Positions 28,051 through 37,480 of a DNA stretch of 64,000 bases are shown here, piece by piece (position 1 is the first letter of the stretch; every line of letters begins with the position of its first letter). Source of the stretch: Streptomyces sp. JHA26 (GTDB taxonomy: Bacteria; Actinomycetota; Actinomycetes; Streptomycetales; Streptomycetaceae); assembly GCF_002005565.1 (NCBI RefSeq), contig NZ_BDJC01000004.1, positions 1 to 64,000 of the forward strand, written 5' to 3'. Below the pieces are notes generated by a model. That model was not told the origin of the DNA. It saw only the letters and a list, made by a program, of their open reading frames with translations, and ran no database searches. The translations under genes were made by a program, and so were the position numbers.

Positions 28051-29031
28051 GTGAGGATCTTCGGCAAGGGACGGCACCGGCCCTCCGCCTCCTGGCGGCA
28101 GGCCACCGACCGGGCGTTCACGCTGATCGGCGACGGTCGCTACGAGGACGCGGGCGCGCTGCTGACGCGGGCCGCCGACCTGGAACCCTGGCTGTCGGAG
28201 TCGTGGTTCAACCTCGCCCTGCTGCACAAGTTCCGGCACGACTGGGAACAGGCGAGGGCGGCGGGCCTGCGGGCCGTGGCGCTGCTCGACCGGGACAGCG
28301 GGGCGCCCGACTGGTGGAACGTCGGCATCGCCGCGACCGCCCTGCAGGACTGGCCGCTGGCCCGTCGCGCGTGGCAGGCCTACGGGCTGAGGACGCCCGG
28401 CGACGCCACGGACGCCGGTGAGCCCCTCGGCATGGACCTCGGCAGCGCGGCCGTACGGCTGTCCCCGGAGGGCGAGGCCGAGGTGGTGTGGGGGCGGCGG
28501 CTCGACCCCGCCCGCGTCGAGGTGCTGTCCATTCCGCTGCCGTCCTCCGGGCGGCGCTGGGGCGAGGTCGTGCTGCACGACGGCGTCCCGCACGGGGAGC
28601 GGACCACGGCCGCCGGGCACGCCTACCCCGTCTTCGACGAGATCGAGCTGTGGGCGCCGTCGCCCGTGCCCACCTGGGTGGTCCTCCTGGAGGCCGCGAC
28701 CGAGGCCGACCGGGACGCCCTGGAGCAGCTCGCCGCCGACGCCGGGTTCGCCGCCGAGGACTGGTCGTCCTCCGTGCGGCTGCTGTGCCGCATGTGCTCG
28801 GAGTCCCGGATGCCGTCCGACGAGGGCGACGGCGAGCACCTCGACCCGCACGACCACAGTGAGCCGGGTCATCCGGGGCCGCTCGGGCACCGGACGGACG
28901 GGCAGCTGTGGGTGCCGGAGCGGGAGTGCGGGGTGGCCGCGCCGGCCTCCCTGGTGCGGGGGCTGCTGGACGGGTGGGTCGCGGACAGTCCGGACTCCCG
29001 GGACTGGCGTGATCTCGAAGAGGTCTGCTGA
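28051..29031 (+). CDS. TPR-repeat protein
   Basis: A 326-residue soluble protein from GTG 28051 (begins MRIFGK when formylated). TPR-like helices lie in the first ~110 residues: AFTLIGDGRYEDAGALLTRAADLEP, SWFNLALLHKFRHDWEQARAAG, WWNVGIAATALQDWPLARRAW. A beta-rich region follows (VVWGRRLDPARVEVLSIPLPSSG, VVLHDGVPHGER) and a segment with LCRMCSES. The C-terminal third is His/Asp/Gly-rich and ends in Cys. Function unknown. The start is chosen because relatives begin there; a longer frame from 27940 lacks ribosome-binding support. Peptide deformylase follows 71 bp downstream. Confidence 0.82.
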   Translation: MRIFGKGRHRPSASWRQATDRAFTLIGDGRYEDAGALLTRAADLEPWLSESWFNLALLHKFRHDWEQARAAGLRAVALLDRDSGAPDWWNVGIAATALQDWPLARRAWQAYGLRTPGDATDAGEPLGMDLGSAAVRLSPEGEAEVVWGRRLDPARVEVLSIPLPSSGRRWGEVVLHDGVPHGERTTAAGHAYPVFDEIELWAPSPVPTWVVLLEAATEADRDALEQLAADAGFAAEDWSSSVRLLCRMCSESRMPSDEGDGEHLDPHDHSEPGHPGPLGHRTDGQLWVPERECGVAAPASLVRGLLDGWVADSPDSRDWRDLEEVC

Positions 29032-29102
29032 GGCCGCCGCCCGTTCCCCGTACCCTGTAACAGGCATCAACCCGGGTTTCATGAGGAAGGCGTACGTCGG
29101 TC

Positions 29103-29753
29103 ATGGCGCAGCAGGACACCGATCAGCAGCACGCGGGCGTGCTTCCCGTGGACGACGAGGGCTTCGTCGTCGACACCGAGGACTGCGAGGAGCGCGAGAC
29201 GGCCTGGCGTGAGCGCGGTACCTCGCGTCCGATCACGGTGGTCGGCAATCCGGTGCTGCACAAGGAGTGCCAGGACGTCACCGACTTCGGCGAGGAGCTC
29301 CAGCAGCTGGTCGCGGACATGTTCGCCAGTCAGCGCACCGCCGAGGGCGTGGGCCTGGCCGCCAACCAGATCGGCGTCGACAAGAAGGTCTTCGTCTACG
29401 ACTGCCCCGACGACGAGGGCGTCCGTCACGTCGGCGTGGTCTGCAACCCGCGGCTCGTCGAACTGCCCGCCGACCGGCGCCGCCTGGACGACAGCAACGA
29501 GGGCTGCCTGTCCGTGCCGACCGCCTACGCGCCGCTGGCCCGCCCCGACTACGCCGAGGTGACCGGGCAGGACGAGCAGGGCAACCCGGTCAAGGTGCGC
29601 GGCACCGGCTACTTCGCGCGGTGTCTGCAGCACGAGACCGACCACCTCTACGGGTACCTCTACATCGACCGGCTCTCCAAGCGCGAACGCAAGGACGCGC
29701 TGCGGCAGATGGCGGAGAACGAGCCGCGCTACCCCGTGGTCGCGAACGACTGA
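29103..29753 (+). CDS. def: Peptide deformylase
   Basis: A 216-residue iron/zinc peptide deformylase that removes the formyl group from nascent N-terminal Met. The three motifs are intact: [17 protein letters not shown] and QHETDHLYG (HExxD-type metal site). It carries an acidic N-terminal extension of about 45 residues beyond the E. coli-type enzyme, seen in some actinobacterial copies. Whether this is the main or an accessory deformylase cannot be told, as Streptomyces usually have several. A strong inverted repeat follows at 29778. Confidence 0.94.
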   Translation: MAQQDTDQQHAGVLPVDDEGFVVDTEDCEERETAWRERGTSRPITVVGNPVLHKECQDVTDFGEELQQLVADMFASQRTAEGVGLAANQIGVDKKVFVYDCPDDEGVRHVGVVCNPRLVELPADRRRLDDSNEGCLSVPTAYAPLARPDYAEVTGQDEQGNPVKVRGTGYFARCLQHETDHLYGYLYIDRLSKRERKDALRQMAENEPRYPVVAND

Positions 29754-29777
29754 GACCTCACCCGGCCTCACAAGTCC

Positions 29778-29828
29778 CAGACGAACGGCGTCCGTTCGGG
29801 TCCGACCCGAACGGACGCCGTTCGTCTG
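29778..29828. terminator. 25-bp perfect inverted repeat after def
   Basis: Arms 29778-29802 and 29804-29828 are perfect reverse complements around one base, giving a very stable hairpin that isolates def from the terpene operon. The remaining sequence to 30037 is A/T-richer than usual and must hold the cyc1 promoter, which I could not place. Confidence 0.85.
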
Positions 29829-30037
29829 CTTGTCACCCGTTCGATCCCTGTCGCCCTCCCGGTGATTCCGAAGCCGACACACAACAGGAGAATTCAGGCG
29901 CCGCAGGGTAGTGAATGGAGCAAATCCGTTCCCAGAGCCGTCAGTTGTGGTGCTGAATGGAAGAACGGGGATACGCAACGGCGCACGCCCCGCTCTCGCG
30001 GAGGAGTGCGCCATCGGCGGCTGAGAGGGGTTTGTTC

Positions 30038-31123
30038 GTGCATGCTTTCTCACACGGCACCACAGCGACACCGACCACGACCGCAGTTCCACCGCAGCTC
30101 TCACTCCCGGTGATCGAGGCGGAATTTCCCCGGCAACTGCACCCGTATTGGCCGAAGCTCCAGGAGAACACCCGCACCTGGCTGCTCGAAAAACGGCTCA
30201 TGCCGGCGGACAAGGTGGAGGAATATGCCGATGGCCTGTGCTACACGGACCTCATGGCCGGCTACTACCTCGGCGCCCCCGACGAGGTCCTGCAGGCGAT
30301 AGCCGACTACAGCGCGTGGTTCTTCGTCTGGGACGACCGGCACGACCGGGACATCGTCCACGGCCGTCCGGTCGCCTGGCGGCAGCTGCGGGACCGGCTG
30401 CACACGGCACTGGACTCACCCGGGGACCACCTGCACCACGAGGACGCGCTGGTCGCCGGGTTCGCCGACAGCGTGCTGCGGCTGCACGCCTTCCTGACGC
30501 CGACGTGGAACACCCGGTTCGCCCGGCACTTCCACGCGGTGATCGAGGCGTACGACCGGGAATTCCGCAACCGCACCCATGGAATCGTGCCCGGCGTCGA
30601 GGAGTACCTCGAACTGCGCCGGCTCACCTTCGCGCACTGGATCTGGACCGACCTGCTGGAGCCGAGCGCGGGATGCGAATTCCCGGAGACCGTGCGGAAG
30701 CACCCCGCGTACCGGCGGGCGGCACTGCTGAGCCAGGAATTCGCGGCCTGGTACAACGACCTCTGCTCACTGCCCAAGGAAATAGCGGGCGACGAGGTCC
30801 ACAATCTCGGAATCAGCCTCATCACCCACCAACGGCTGACCCTGGAAGAAGCGATAGAAGAAGTCCGGCGGCGGGTCGAGGAATGCATCACGGAATTCCT
30901 CGCCGTCGAACAGGACGCCTTGCGGTTCGCCGACGAACTCGCCGACGGAACCGTACGCGGAAAGGAACTGAGCGGCGCCGTGCGGACCAGCGTCGGCAAT
31001 ATGCGGAACTGGTTCAGTTCCGTCTACTGGTTCCACCACGAGTCCGGCCGGTACATGGTCGACAGCTGGGACGACCGGTCCACGCCCCCGTACGTCAACA
31101 ACGAAGCGGCAGGTGAGAAATGA
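30038..31123 (+). CDS. cyc1: Epi-isozizaene synthase (sesquiterpene cyclase)
   Basis: A 361-residue class I terpene cyclase, the same length as S. coelicolor epi-isozizaene synthase and nearly identical in every block I can recall. It cyclises farnesyl diphosphate to epi-isozizaene. Mg2+-binding motifs are D99DRHD103, after the aromatic WFFVWDD strand, and the NSE triad N240DLCSLPKE248; the C-terminal RY pair is in [11 protein letters not shown]. The GTG start at 30038 has GAGAGGGG seven bases upstream; a longer frame from 29957 is not supported. Codons ending in A or T (GAA, ATA, AAT) are commoner than in flanking genes. It overlaps cyp170A by 4 bp. Confidence 0.96.
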   Translation: MHAFSHGTTATPTTTAVPPQLSLPVIEAEFPRQLHPYWPKLQENTRTWLLEKRLMPADKVEEYADGLCYTDLMAGYYLGAPDEVLQAIADYSAWFFVWDDRHDRDIVHGRPVAWRQLRDRLHTALDSPGDHLHHEDALVAGFADSVLRLHAFLTPTWNTRFARHFHAVIEAYDREFRNRTHGIVPGVEEYLELRRLTFAHWIWTDLLEPSAGCEFPETVRKHPAYRRAALLSQEFAAWYNDLCSLPKEIAGDEVHNLGISLITHQRLTLEEAIEEVRRRVEECITEFLAVEQDALRFADELADGTVRGKELSGAVRTSVGNMRNWFSSVYWFHHESGRYMVDSWDDRSTPPYVNNEAAGEK

Positions 31124-32496
31124 CCGTCGAGTCCGTCAACCCCGAAACCACGACAGACCACCCGCGGGAACTGCGCGAGCCGCCCGTCGCGGGCGGCGGC
31201 GTCCCGCTCCTCGGCCACGGCTGGAGGCTGGCCCGGGACCCGCTGGCCTTCATGGCCCAGCTGCGCGACCACGGCGACGTCGTGCGCATCCGGCTCGGTC
31301 CGAAGACCGTGTACGCGGTCACCACCCCGGCGCTCACCGGCGCCCTCGCCCTGAGCCCCGACTACCACATCGCCGGTCCGCTGTGGGAGTCGCTGGAGGG
31401 CCTGCTCGGCAAGGAGGGCGTGGCGACCGCCAACGGTCCGCTGCACCGGCGCCAGCGGCGCACCATCCAGCCCGCCTTCAAGCTCGACGCGATCCCCGCC
31501 TACGGGCCGATCATGGAGGAGGAGGCGCACGCGCTCACCGAGCGCTGGCAGCCGGGGCGGACGATCGACGCCACCTCCGAGTCCTTCCGCGTCGCCGTGC
31601 GCGTCGCGGCCCGGTGCCTGCTGCGCGGCCAGTACATGGACGAGCGCGCCGAACGCCTGTGCGTCGCCCTCGCCACCGTCTTCCGCGGCATGTACCGGCG
31701 GATGGTCGTCCCGCTGGGACCGCTGTACCGGCTGCCACTGCCGGCTAATCGAAAATTCAACGACGCACTGGCCGATCTGCACCTCCTGGTCGACGAGATC
31801 ATCGCCGAACGCCGCGCATCCGGCCAAAAGCCGGACGATTTGCTGACGGCTTTGCTGGAGGCGAAGGACGACAATGGCGACCCCATCGGGGAACAGGAGA
31901 TCCACGACCAGGTCGTCGCGATACTCACCCCCGGCAGTGAAACCATCGCCTCCACGATCATGTGGTTGCTTCAGGCACTTGCCGAACACCCGGAACATGC
32001 CGACCGCATACGCGACGAAGTCGAAGCGGTCACCGGTGGGCGCCCCGTGGCATTCGAGGACGTCCGCAAGCTCACGCACACCGGCAATGTCATCGTGGAG
32101 GCCATGCGTTTGCGCCCCGCCGTGTGGGTATTGACGCGCCGCGCCGTGGTCGAGACGGAACTCGGTGGCTACCGCATTCCAGCCGGGGCGGACATCATCT
32201 ACAGTCCGTACGCAATCCAGCGCGACCCGAAGTCGTACGCCCGCAACCTGGAGTTCGACCCGGACCGATGGCTCCCGGAACGCGTGACGGAACTGCCGAA
32301 ATACGCCATGCGGCCGTTCAGCGTGGGCAATCGCAAGTGCCCCAGCGACCACTTCTCCATGGCGCAGCTGACGCTGATCACGGCGGCGCTCGCCACCAAG
32401 TACCGCTTCGAGCAGGTGGCGGACTCGAACGACGCCGTGCGCGTGGGCATCACGCTGCGTCCGCACGACCTGCTGATCAGGCCCGTGGCGCGGTGA
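31120..32496 (+). CDS. cyp170A1: Cytochrome P450 CYP170A, albaflavenone monooxygenase
   Basis: A 458-residue P450 that oxidises epi-isozizaene in two steps to albaflavenone. It has the K-helix ExxR (E327-R330, EAMR), the heme-Cys loop [14 protein letters not shown] (Cys407) and an I-helix reading [11 protein letters not shown]. coelicolor CYP170A1 also has a second, heme-independent terpene synthase site; the Asp-rich element assigned to it, DDNGD, is retained here at 250-254. The ATGA overlap with cyc1 shows translational coupling. A compact 7-bp hairpin (32499-32514) separates it from convergent nrdS. Confidence 0.95.
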   Translation: MTVESVNPETTTDHPRELREPPVAGGGVPLLGHGWRLARDPLAFMAQLRDHGDVVRIRLGPKTVYAVTTPALTGALALSPDYHIAGPLWESLEGLLGKEGVATANGPLHRRQRRTIQPAFKLDAIPAYGPIMEEEAHALTERWQPGRTIDATSESFRVAVRVAARCLLRGQYMDERAERLCVALATVFRGMYRRMVVPLGPLYRLPLPANRKFNDALADLHLLVDEIIAERRASGQKPDDLLTALLEAKDDNGDPIGEQEIHDQVVAILTPGSETIASTIMWLLQALAEHPEHADRIRDEVEAVTGGRPVAFEDVRKLTHTGNVIVEAMRLRPAVWVLTRRAVVETELGGYRIPAGADIIYSPYAIQRDPKSYARNLEFDPDRWLPERVTELPKYAMRPFSVGNRKCPSDHFSMAQLTLITAALATKYRFEQVADSNDAVRVGITLRPHDLLIRPVAR

Positions 32497-32514
32497 GCGC
32501 CGCGGTGCCGCGGC

Positions 32515-33483
32515 TCAGGCGGCGGCCTCGGGGCCCCGGAACGTGCGCCGGTAGGCGTACGGGGTGGTGCCCAGCGCCCTGACGAACTGGTGCCTCAGGG
32601 CCGCCGCCGTACCGAAACCGGTGCGCCAGGCGATCGCGTCCATCGTCTCGTCCGTCGCCTCCAGCAGCCGCTGGGCCAGCAGCACGCGCTGGCGCAGGAT
32701 CCAGCGGTAGGGGGTCGTCCCCGTCTCCTGCTGGAAGCGGCGGGCGAAGGTGCGCGGTGACATGTGCGCCCGGGCCGCCAGCTGCTCGACGGTGACCTCC
32801 TCGTCGAGGTGCTGTTCCATCCAGGCCAGCACCTCGCCGACGGTGTCGCAGGAGGAGCGCGGCAGCGGCCGCTCGATGTACTGCGCCTGGCCGCCGTCCC
32901 GGTGCGGCGGGACCACCATGCGCCGGGCGATCCTGTTGGCGACCTCCGGCCCTTGCTCCTTGCGCACGATGTGCAGACAGGCGTCGATCCCGGCGGCCGT
33001 GCCGGCGGAGGTGATCACCGGGTCCTCGTCGACGTAGAGCACGTCGGGCGAGACCACCGCCCGCGGGTACTGCCGGGCCAGCTCGGCCGCGTGGTGCCAG
33101 TGCACCGCGCAGCGCCGCCCGTCCAGCAGCCCGGCGGCGCCCAGCACGAACACCCCGGAGCACACGCTCAGCACCCGCGTGCCCCGGTCCACGGCCCGCC
33201 GCAGGGCGTCCAGCAGCTCGGGCGGGTACTCCCGGCGGGCGAACTCGTTGCCCGCCGGGACGGTGATCAGGTCCGCCTCCTCGAGACGGTCCAGCCCGTA
33301 CGGCGTGGAGACGCTCAGCCCGCCGACGTGGGTACCCAGCGCCGGGCCCTCCGCGGAGACCACCGCGAAGTCGTACCCCGGCAGTCCCTCGTCGCTCCGG
33401 TCGATGCCGAATACCTCGCAGACCACGCCGAGTTCGAAGGGATGCACGCCGTCCAGCAGGACGGCGGCCACGTTCTTCAGCAT
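32515..33483 (-). CDS. nrdS: GlxA/AraC-family regulator NrdS
   Basis: A 322-residue regulator. The N-terminal DJ-1/PfpI-like domain (about residues 1-185: VAAVLLDGVHPFELGVVCEVFG, the VCSGVFVLGAAGLLDGR elbow) precedes a C-terminal AraC domain with two helix-turn-helix motifs (TVEQLAARAHMSPRTFARRF and DAIAWRTGFGTAAALRHQF). Position downstream of nrdB matches the third gene of the S. coelicolor nrdABS operon, an AraC-like protein. A 275-bp gap with a gene on the other strand separates it from nrdB, so it may also have its own promoter. Targets are unknown. Start 33483 (ATG) has a weak ribosome-binding site. Confidence 0.85.
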   Translation of the reverse strand: MLKNVAAVLLDGVHPFELGVVCEVFGIDRSDEGLPGYDFAVVSAEGPALGTHVGGLSVSTPYGLDRLEEADLITVPAGNEFARREYPPELLDALRRAVDRGTRVLSVCSGVFVLGAAGLLDGRRCAVHWHHAAELARQYPRAVVSPDVLYVDEDPVITSAGTAAGIDACLHIVRKEQGPEVANRIARRMVVPPHRDGGQAQYIERPLPRSSCDTVGEVLAWMEQHLDEEVTVEQLAARAHMSPRTFARRFQQETGTTPYRWILRQRVLLAQRLLEATDETMDAIAWRTGFGTAAALRHQFVRALGTTPYAYRRTFRGPEAAA

Positions 33484-33576
33484 GCTGCCAGTGTGCACCG
33501 GAAGTGGCAGGAAATCGAGGTCCTACGGCAGTCCTGCCAGTCACGGGGAGGGGACCCGAGCGAGACAGTGGTGTGC

Positions 33577-33846
33577 ATGAACGCAGACCAGACAGAAGCC
33601 CTGCTCGGAATGCTCGTGACCTTCGGACTCCTGGTCCTCATGGCCCTCCCGTCGGTGGTCGGCATCGTGCGCGAACGGCGCATCGACCGGCAGATCAGGG
33701 AGGCCCACGAGGAACGGGAGCGCCGCGAGGCCGTCTCGCGGGAGGAGATGCGGAGGACTCAGAAGTCCTCGGACAGGTCGACGGTGCCCTCCACCGCCAC
33801 CTGGTACGCCGAGGGACGCCGCTCGAAGAAGTTGGTCAACTCCTGA
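33577..33846 (+). CDS. Small membrane protein, antisense to the 3' end of nrdB
   Basis: An 89-residue predicted protein starting MNADQTEALLG. Residues 8-30 form one membrane helix (LLGMLVTFGLLVLMALPSVVG), followed by a strongly charged tail (RERRIDRQIREAHEERERRE). The first ~60 residues have good Streptomyces codon use and no competing frame. The last ~30 overlap the nrdB coding end by 88 bp on the opposite strand and look less natural. It sits inside the nrdB-nrdS gap. Function unknown; its reality needs support from conservation. Confidence 0.55.
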   Translation: MNADQTEALLGMLVTFGLLVLMALPSVVGIVRERRIDRQIREAHEERERREAVSREEMRRTQKSSDRSTVPSTATWYAEGRRSKKLVNS

Positions 33847-34799
33847 ACGCCCTGGAGCTCCATGAAGGAGAAGGGGTTCTCGGAGCCGTACACCGGGGCG
33901 AAGCCGAGGCGTGTCAGACGCTGATCGGCCACGCACTCCAGGTACTGCCGCATCGAGTCGGTGTTCATGCCCGGGAGGCCGTCACCGCACAGGTCGCGCG
34001 CGAACTGCAGCTCGGCCTCGACGGCCTCCCGCAGCATGTCGGTGACCTGCCGGCACAGCTCGTCGTCGAAGAGGTCCGGCTCCTCCTTGCGGACGGTGTC
34101 GACCACGTCGAAGGCGAAGGACATGTGCATCGTCTCGTCGCGGAACACCCAGTTGGTGCCGGTGGCCAGGCCGTGCAGCAGGCCCCGGCTGCGGAACCAG
34201 TACACGTAGGCGAAGGCGCCGTAGAAGAACAGGCCCTCGATGCACGCGGCGAAGCAGATGAGGTTGAGCAGGAAGCGGCGGCGGTCGGCCCTGGTCTCCA
34301 GGCGGTCGATCGACTCCACCGAGTCCATCCACCGGAAGCAGAACTCGGCCTTCTCCCGGATGGACGGGATGTTCTCCACGGCCGCGAAGGCGGCGGCGCG
34401 GTCCTCCGGATCGGGCAGGTAGGTGTCCAGCAGCGTCAGGTAGAACTGGACGTGGACGGCCTCCTCGAACAGCTGCCGGCTCAGGTACAGCCGCGCCTCG
34501 GGGGAGTTGATGTGCTTGTAGAGGGTCAGCACCAGGTTGTTCGCGACGATCGAGTCTCCGGTGGCGAAGAAGGCCACCAGCCGGCCGATCAGGTGCTGCT
34601 CCTCGGGGCTGAGCTTCGCCAGGTCGGCGACGTCCGAGTGGAGGTCGACCTCCTCGACGTGCCAGGTGTTCTTGATGGCGTCCCGGTAGCGCTCGTAGAA
34701 GTCCGGGTAGCGCATGGGGCGCAGGGTCAGCTCGAAGCCGGGGTCGAGCAGGTTCTTGGCGGCGGGGTTCACGGTGGTCTCGGTGGTCTCGGTGGTCAT
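33759..34799 (-). CDS. nrdB: Class Ia ribonucleotide reductase small (radical) subunit
   Basis: A 346-residue R2 protein that holds the diiron-tyrosyl radical for deoxynucleotide synthesis. Ligand and radical residues are visible: FFATGDSIVANN (Asp), EEAVHVQFY (Glu, His and the Tyr four residues after His), ACIEGLFFYG (Glu) and FRDETMHMSFA (Glu and His). The start overlaps the nrdA stop (TGATG); a GTG one codon earlier is possible. Expression is expected to follow the riboswitch-controlled nrdA transcript. The C-terminal VEGTVDLSEDF tail is the likely R1-binding peptide. Confidence 0.95.
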   Translation of the reverse strand: MTTETTETTVNPAAKNLLDPGFELTLRPMRYPDFYERYRDAIKNTWHVEEVDLHSDVADLAKLSPEEQHLIGRLVAFFATGDSIVANNLVLTLYKHINSPEARLYLSRQLFEEAVHVQFYLTLLDTYLPDPEDRAAAFAAVENIPSIREKAEFCFRWMDSVESIDRLETRADRRRFLLNLICFAACIEGLFFYGAFAYVYWFRSRGLLHGLATGTNWVFRDETMHMSFAFDVVDTVRKEEPDLFDDELCRQVTDMLREAVEAELQFARDLCGDGLPGMNTDSMRQYLECVADQRLTRLGFAPVYGSENPFSFMELQGVQELTNFFERRPSAYQVAVEGTVDLSEDF

Positions 34800-37180
34800 C
34801 ACTGACAGGCCTCGCAGGACTCGGGGTTCTCCAGGGAGCAGGCGACCGCTTCGGGGTCCGGGGTGGCCTGTACGGGGACGGGGACGGCGGCGGTTCGGGC
34901 GGCGGCGCGGGCGATCCGGGTCGCCGGGCGCGAGCGCAGGTAGTACGTGGTCTTCAGGCCCTGCTTCCAGGCGTACGCGTACATCGAGGAGAGCTTCCCG
35001 ATGGTCGGCGTCTCCAGGAACAGGTTCAGCGACTGGGCCTGGTCGAGGTACGGGGTGCGGGCGGCGGCCAGGTCGATCAGGGCGCGCTGCGGGATCTCCC
35101 AGGCGGTGCGGTACAGCGCGCGCACGTCCTCGGGGATCCAGGAGAAGCCCTGCACCGAGCCGTTCGCCTCGCGCAGCGCCTCACGGGTGCGCGCGTCCCA
35201 CACGCCCAGCCGCTTGAGGTCGTCCACCAGGTACGAGTTGACCTGGAGGAACTCGCCGGACAGCGTCTCGCGCTTGAACAGGTTGGACACCTGCGGCTCG
35301 ATGCACTCGTAGACACCGGCGATGGAGGCGATGGTCGCCGTCGGCGCGATGGCCAGCAGCAGGGAGTTGCGCAGCCCGGTCGTGGCCATGCGCGCGCGCA
35401 GCGCGGCCCAGCGCTCCGGCCATACGGGCTCGACGCCGTAGTGGTCCGGGTGCAGCACGCCCCGGGCCGTACGGGTCTTCTCCCAGGCGGGGGCGGGGCC
35501 GCTCCGCTCGGCGAGGTCGGCGGACGTCTCGTACGCGGCGAGCATGATCCGCTCGGCGATGCGGGTGGACAGGGCCTTCGCCTCGGGGGAGTCGAAGGGC
35601 AGGCGCAGCCGGAAGAAGACGTCCTGCAGGCCCATCGCGCCGAGGCCGACCGGACGCCAGCGGGCGTTGGAGCGGGCCGCCTGCTCGGTCGGGTAGAAGT
35701 TGATGTCGACGACCCGGTCCAGGAAGGTGACCGCGGTGCGGACGGTGGCGTCCAGGCGCTCCCAGTCCATGTCGCCGCTCGCCGGGTCGACGAACGCGCC
35801 GAGGTTGACCGAGCCCAGGTTGCAGACCGCCGTCTCCCCGTCGTCGGTGACCTCCAGGATCTCCGTGCAGAGGTTGGACGAGTGCACGACGTGGCCCGGC
35901 TCGGCGGTCTGGTTGGCGGTGCGGTTGGCGGTGTCCTTGAAGGTCATCCAGCCGTTGCCGGTCTGCGCGAGGGTGCGCATCATGCGGCCGTACAGCTCAC
36001 GGGCCGGGAGGGTCTTGCGGGCCAGGCCCTTCGCCTCGGCCTGCCGGTAGGCCGCGTCGAACTCCGCGCCCCACAGGTCGGCCAGCTCCGGCACGTCCGA
36101 GGGCGAGAACAGCGACCACGGCCCGTCGGCGTCCACCCGGCGCATGAACTCGTCCGGGATCCAGTGCGCGAGGTTCAGGTTGTGCGTCCGGCGGGCGTCC
36201 TCGCCCGTGTTGTCCCGCAGCTCCAGGAACTCCTCGACGTCCGCGTGCCAGGTCTCCAGGTAGACCGCCGCCGCGCCCTTGCGCCGGCCGCCCTGGTTCA
36301 CGGCGGCGACCGAGGCGTCCAGCGTCTTCAGGAACGGGACGATGCCGTTGGAGTGCCCGTTGGTGCCGCGGATCAGCGAACCCCGGGCACGGACGCGGGA
36401 GTAGGCGATGCCGATGCCGCCGGCGTGCTTGGACAGGCGGGCGACCTGGTGGAGGCGGTCGTAGAGGGAGTCCAGCTCGTCCTTGGGGGAGTCCAGGAGG
36501 TAGCAGGACGACATCTGGGCGTGCCGGGTGCCGGAGTTGAAGAGGGTGGGGGAGGAGGGCAGGTAGTCCAGGCGGCTCATCAGGCCGTACAGGGCGGCGA
36601 CCTCGTCCACCGCGCGGACCGACTCGTCCTCGGCGAGCCCCGAGGCGACCCGCAGCATGAAGTGCTGGGGCGTCTCGACGACCTTCCGGGTGATCGGGTG
36701 GCGGAGCAGGTAGCGGCTGTACAGCGTGCGCAGCCCGAAGTAGCCGAAGCGGTCGTCGGCGGCCGGGTCGATCAGCGCGTCCAGCCGGGCCGCGTGCAGC
36801 CGGACGAAGGCGGCGGTGCGGTCGGCGATCAGGCCCTCGCGGTGGCCGGTGGCGACGGACTCCGTGAAGCTGGTGACGCCCTGGGAGGCGGCCTCGGCGC
36901 GGATGCCGAGGGTCAGCAGCCGGGCGGCGAGGCGGGAGTAGGCCGGGTCCTCCGAGATCAGGCCGGCCGCGGCCTCCGTGGCGAGCTCCCGCAGTTCCGC
37001 CTCGTCGGCGCGCGCGGACCGGCCGCGCAGCGCGGCGGCGGCGACCCGGCCGGGGTCGGCGTCGGGAAGGTCGGAGGTGAGGCCGGTCAGGGTCCGCAGC
37101 AGGGCGGCACCGGGTCCGTCGGGTTCCTCGGTCACCGTCACCGGGGTCGCTGGAGCCGGATCGGCTGGCGCGATGGTCAC
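34799..37180 (-). CDS. nrdA: Class Ia ribonucleotide reductase large (catalytic) subunit
   Basis: A 793-residue R1 protein that reduces ribonucleoside diphosphates. Features include SSCYLLDSPKDELD, KHAGGIGIAYSRVRARGS, the active-site NLCTEI block, CNLGSVNLGAFVD, MGLQDVFF, and C-terminal SCEACQ, the redox-shuttle Cys pair. GTG 37180 has GGGAGAG about eight bases upstream; an in-frame ATG at 37273 would run into the leader and is rejected. The leader carries a cobalamin riboswitch and NrdR-like boxes. In Streptomyces this oxygen-dependent enzyme backs up the B12-dependent class II NrdJ, so B12 shuts it off. Confidence 0.95.
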   Translation of the reverse strand: MTIAPADPAPATPVTVTEEPDGPGAALLRTLTGLTSDLPDADPGRVAAAALRGRSARADEAELRELATEAAAGLISEDPAYSRLAARLLTLGIRAEAASQGVTSFTESVATGHREGLIADRTAAFVRLHAARLDALIDPAADDRFGYFGLRTLYSRYLLRHPITRKVVETPQHFMLRVASGLAEDESVRAVDEVAALYGLMSRLDYLPSSPTLFNSGTRHAQMSSCYLLDSPKDELDSLYDRLHQVARLSKHAGGIGIAYSRVRARGSLIRGTNGHSNGIVPFLKTLDASVAAVNQGGRRKGAAAVYLETWHADVEEFLELRDNTGEDARRTHNLNLAHWIPDEFMRRVDADGPWSLFSPSDVPELADLWGAEFDAAYRQAEAKGLARKTLPARELYGRMMRTLAQTGNGWMTFKDTANRTANQTAEPGHVVHSSNLCTEILEVTDDGETAVCNLGSVNLGAFVDPASGDMDWERLDATVRTAVTFLDRVVDINFYPTEQAARSNARWRPVGLGAMGLQDVFFRLRLPFDSPEAKALSTRIAERIMLAAYETSADLAERSGPAPAWEKTRTARGVLHPDHYGVEPVWPERWAALRARMATTGLRNSLLLAIAPTATIASIAGVYECIEPQVSNLFKRETLSGEFLQVNSYLVDDLKRLGVWDARTREALREANGSVQGFSWIPEDVRALYRTAWEIPQRALIDLAAARTPYLDQAQSLNLFLETPTIGKLSSMYAYAWKQGLKTTYYLRSRPATRIARAAARTAAVPVPVQATPDPEAVACSLENPESCEACQ

Positions 37181-37322
37181 GTGGGGGCTCTCCCTCGCTC
37201 GGCACGGGGCCTGGCGGAGGGCAGGGGGCAGCTCACGAGCGCACGCGGCGTCGCGTCCACCGGCCCACTCCACGAGGCCCGGACGTCATGGCACCCGGGC
37301 CGGGACGGCCGGGCGCACTGTC

Positions 37323-37440
37323 GGCAGGTCCTCGGACTGAAGCCCGTACGCGCTCATGCGCACACGTACGAGTACACCGTTGCGGGACAGTTCCGGACTC
37401 GCACCGGATTCCCCTGCGGCGACAGCGAGCATGAGCATAC
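37323..37440 (-). ncRNA. Cobalamin (AdoCbl) riboswitch in the nrdA leader
   Basis: Read on the minus strand, the leader contains the conserved series GGGAATCCGGTG, GAGTCCGG, CTGTCCCGC and ACGGT, and later AGTCCGAGGACCTGCC, which are core elements of the AdoCbl riboswitch. It ends about 140 bases before the nrdA start. A matching element controls nrdABS in S. coelicolor, where B12 represses the operon. The stem 37440-37420 would pair with sequence near 37323-37345 to close P1. Confidence 0.93.
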
Positions 37441-37480
37441 ATCTTGTGCCGCGACCCGCGAGCACCCCCAGATGTTGTGC
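37434..37480 (-). promoter_or_regulatory. Pair of NrdR-like boxes at the nrdA promoter
   Basis: Two 16-bp elements, 37434-37449 and 37465-37480, each carry the half-site T-N-T-T-G-T-G-C and lie exactly 31 bp apart centre to centre, the usual three-turn NrdR spacing. They match the NrdR consensus well in one half and poorly in the other. A -10-like TATGCT on the minus strand overlaps the first box, consistent with repression by NrdR, which is encoded elsewhere. Confidence 0.65.
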
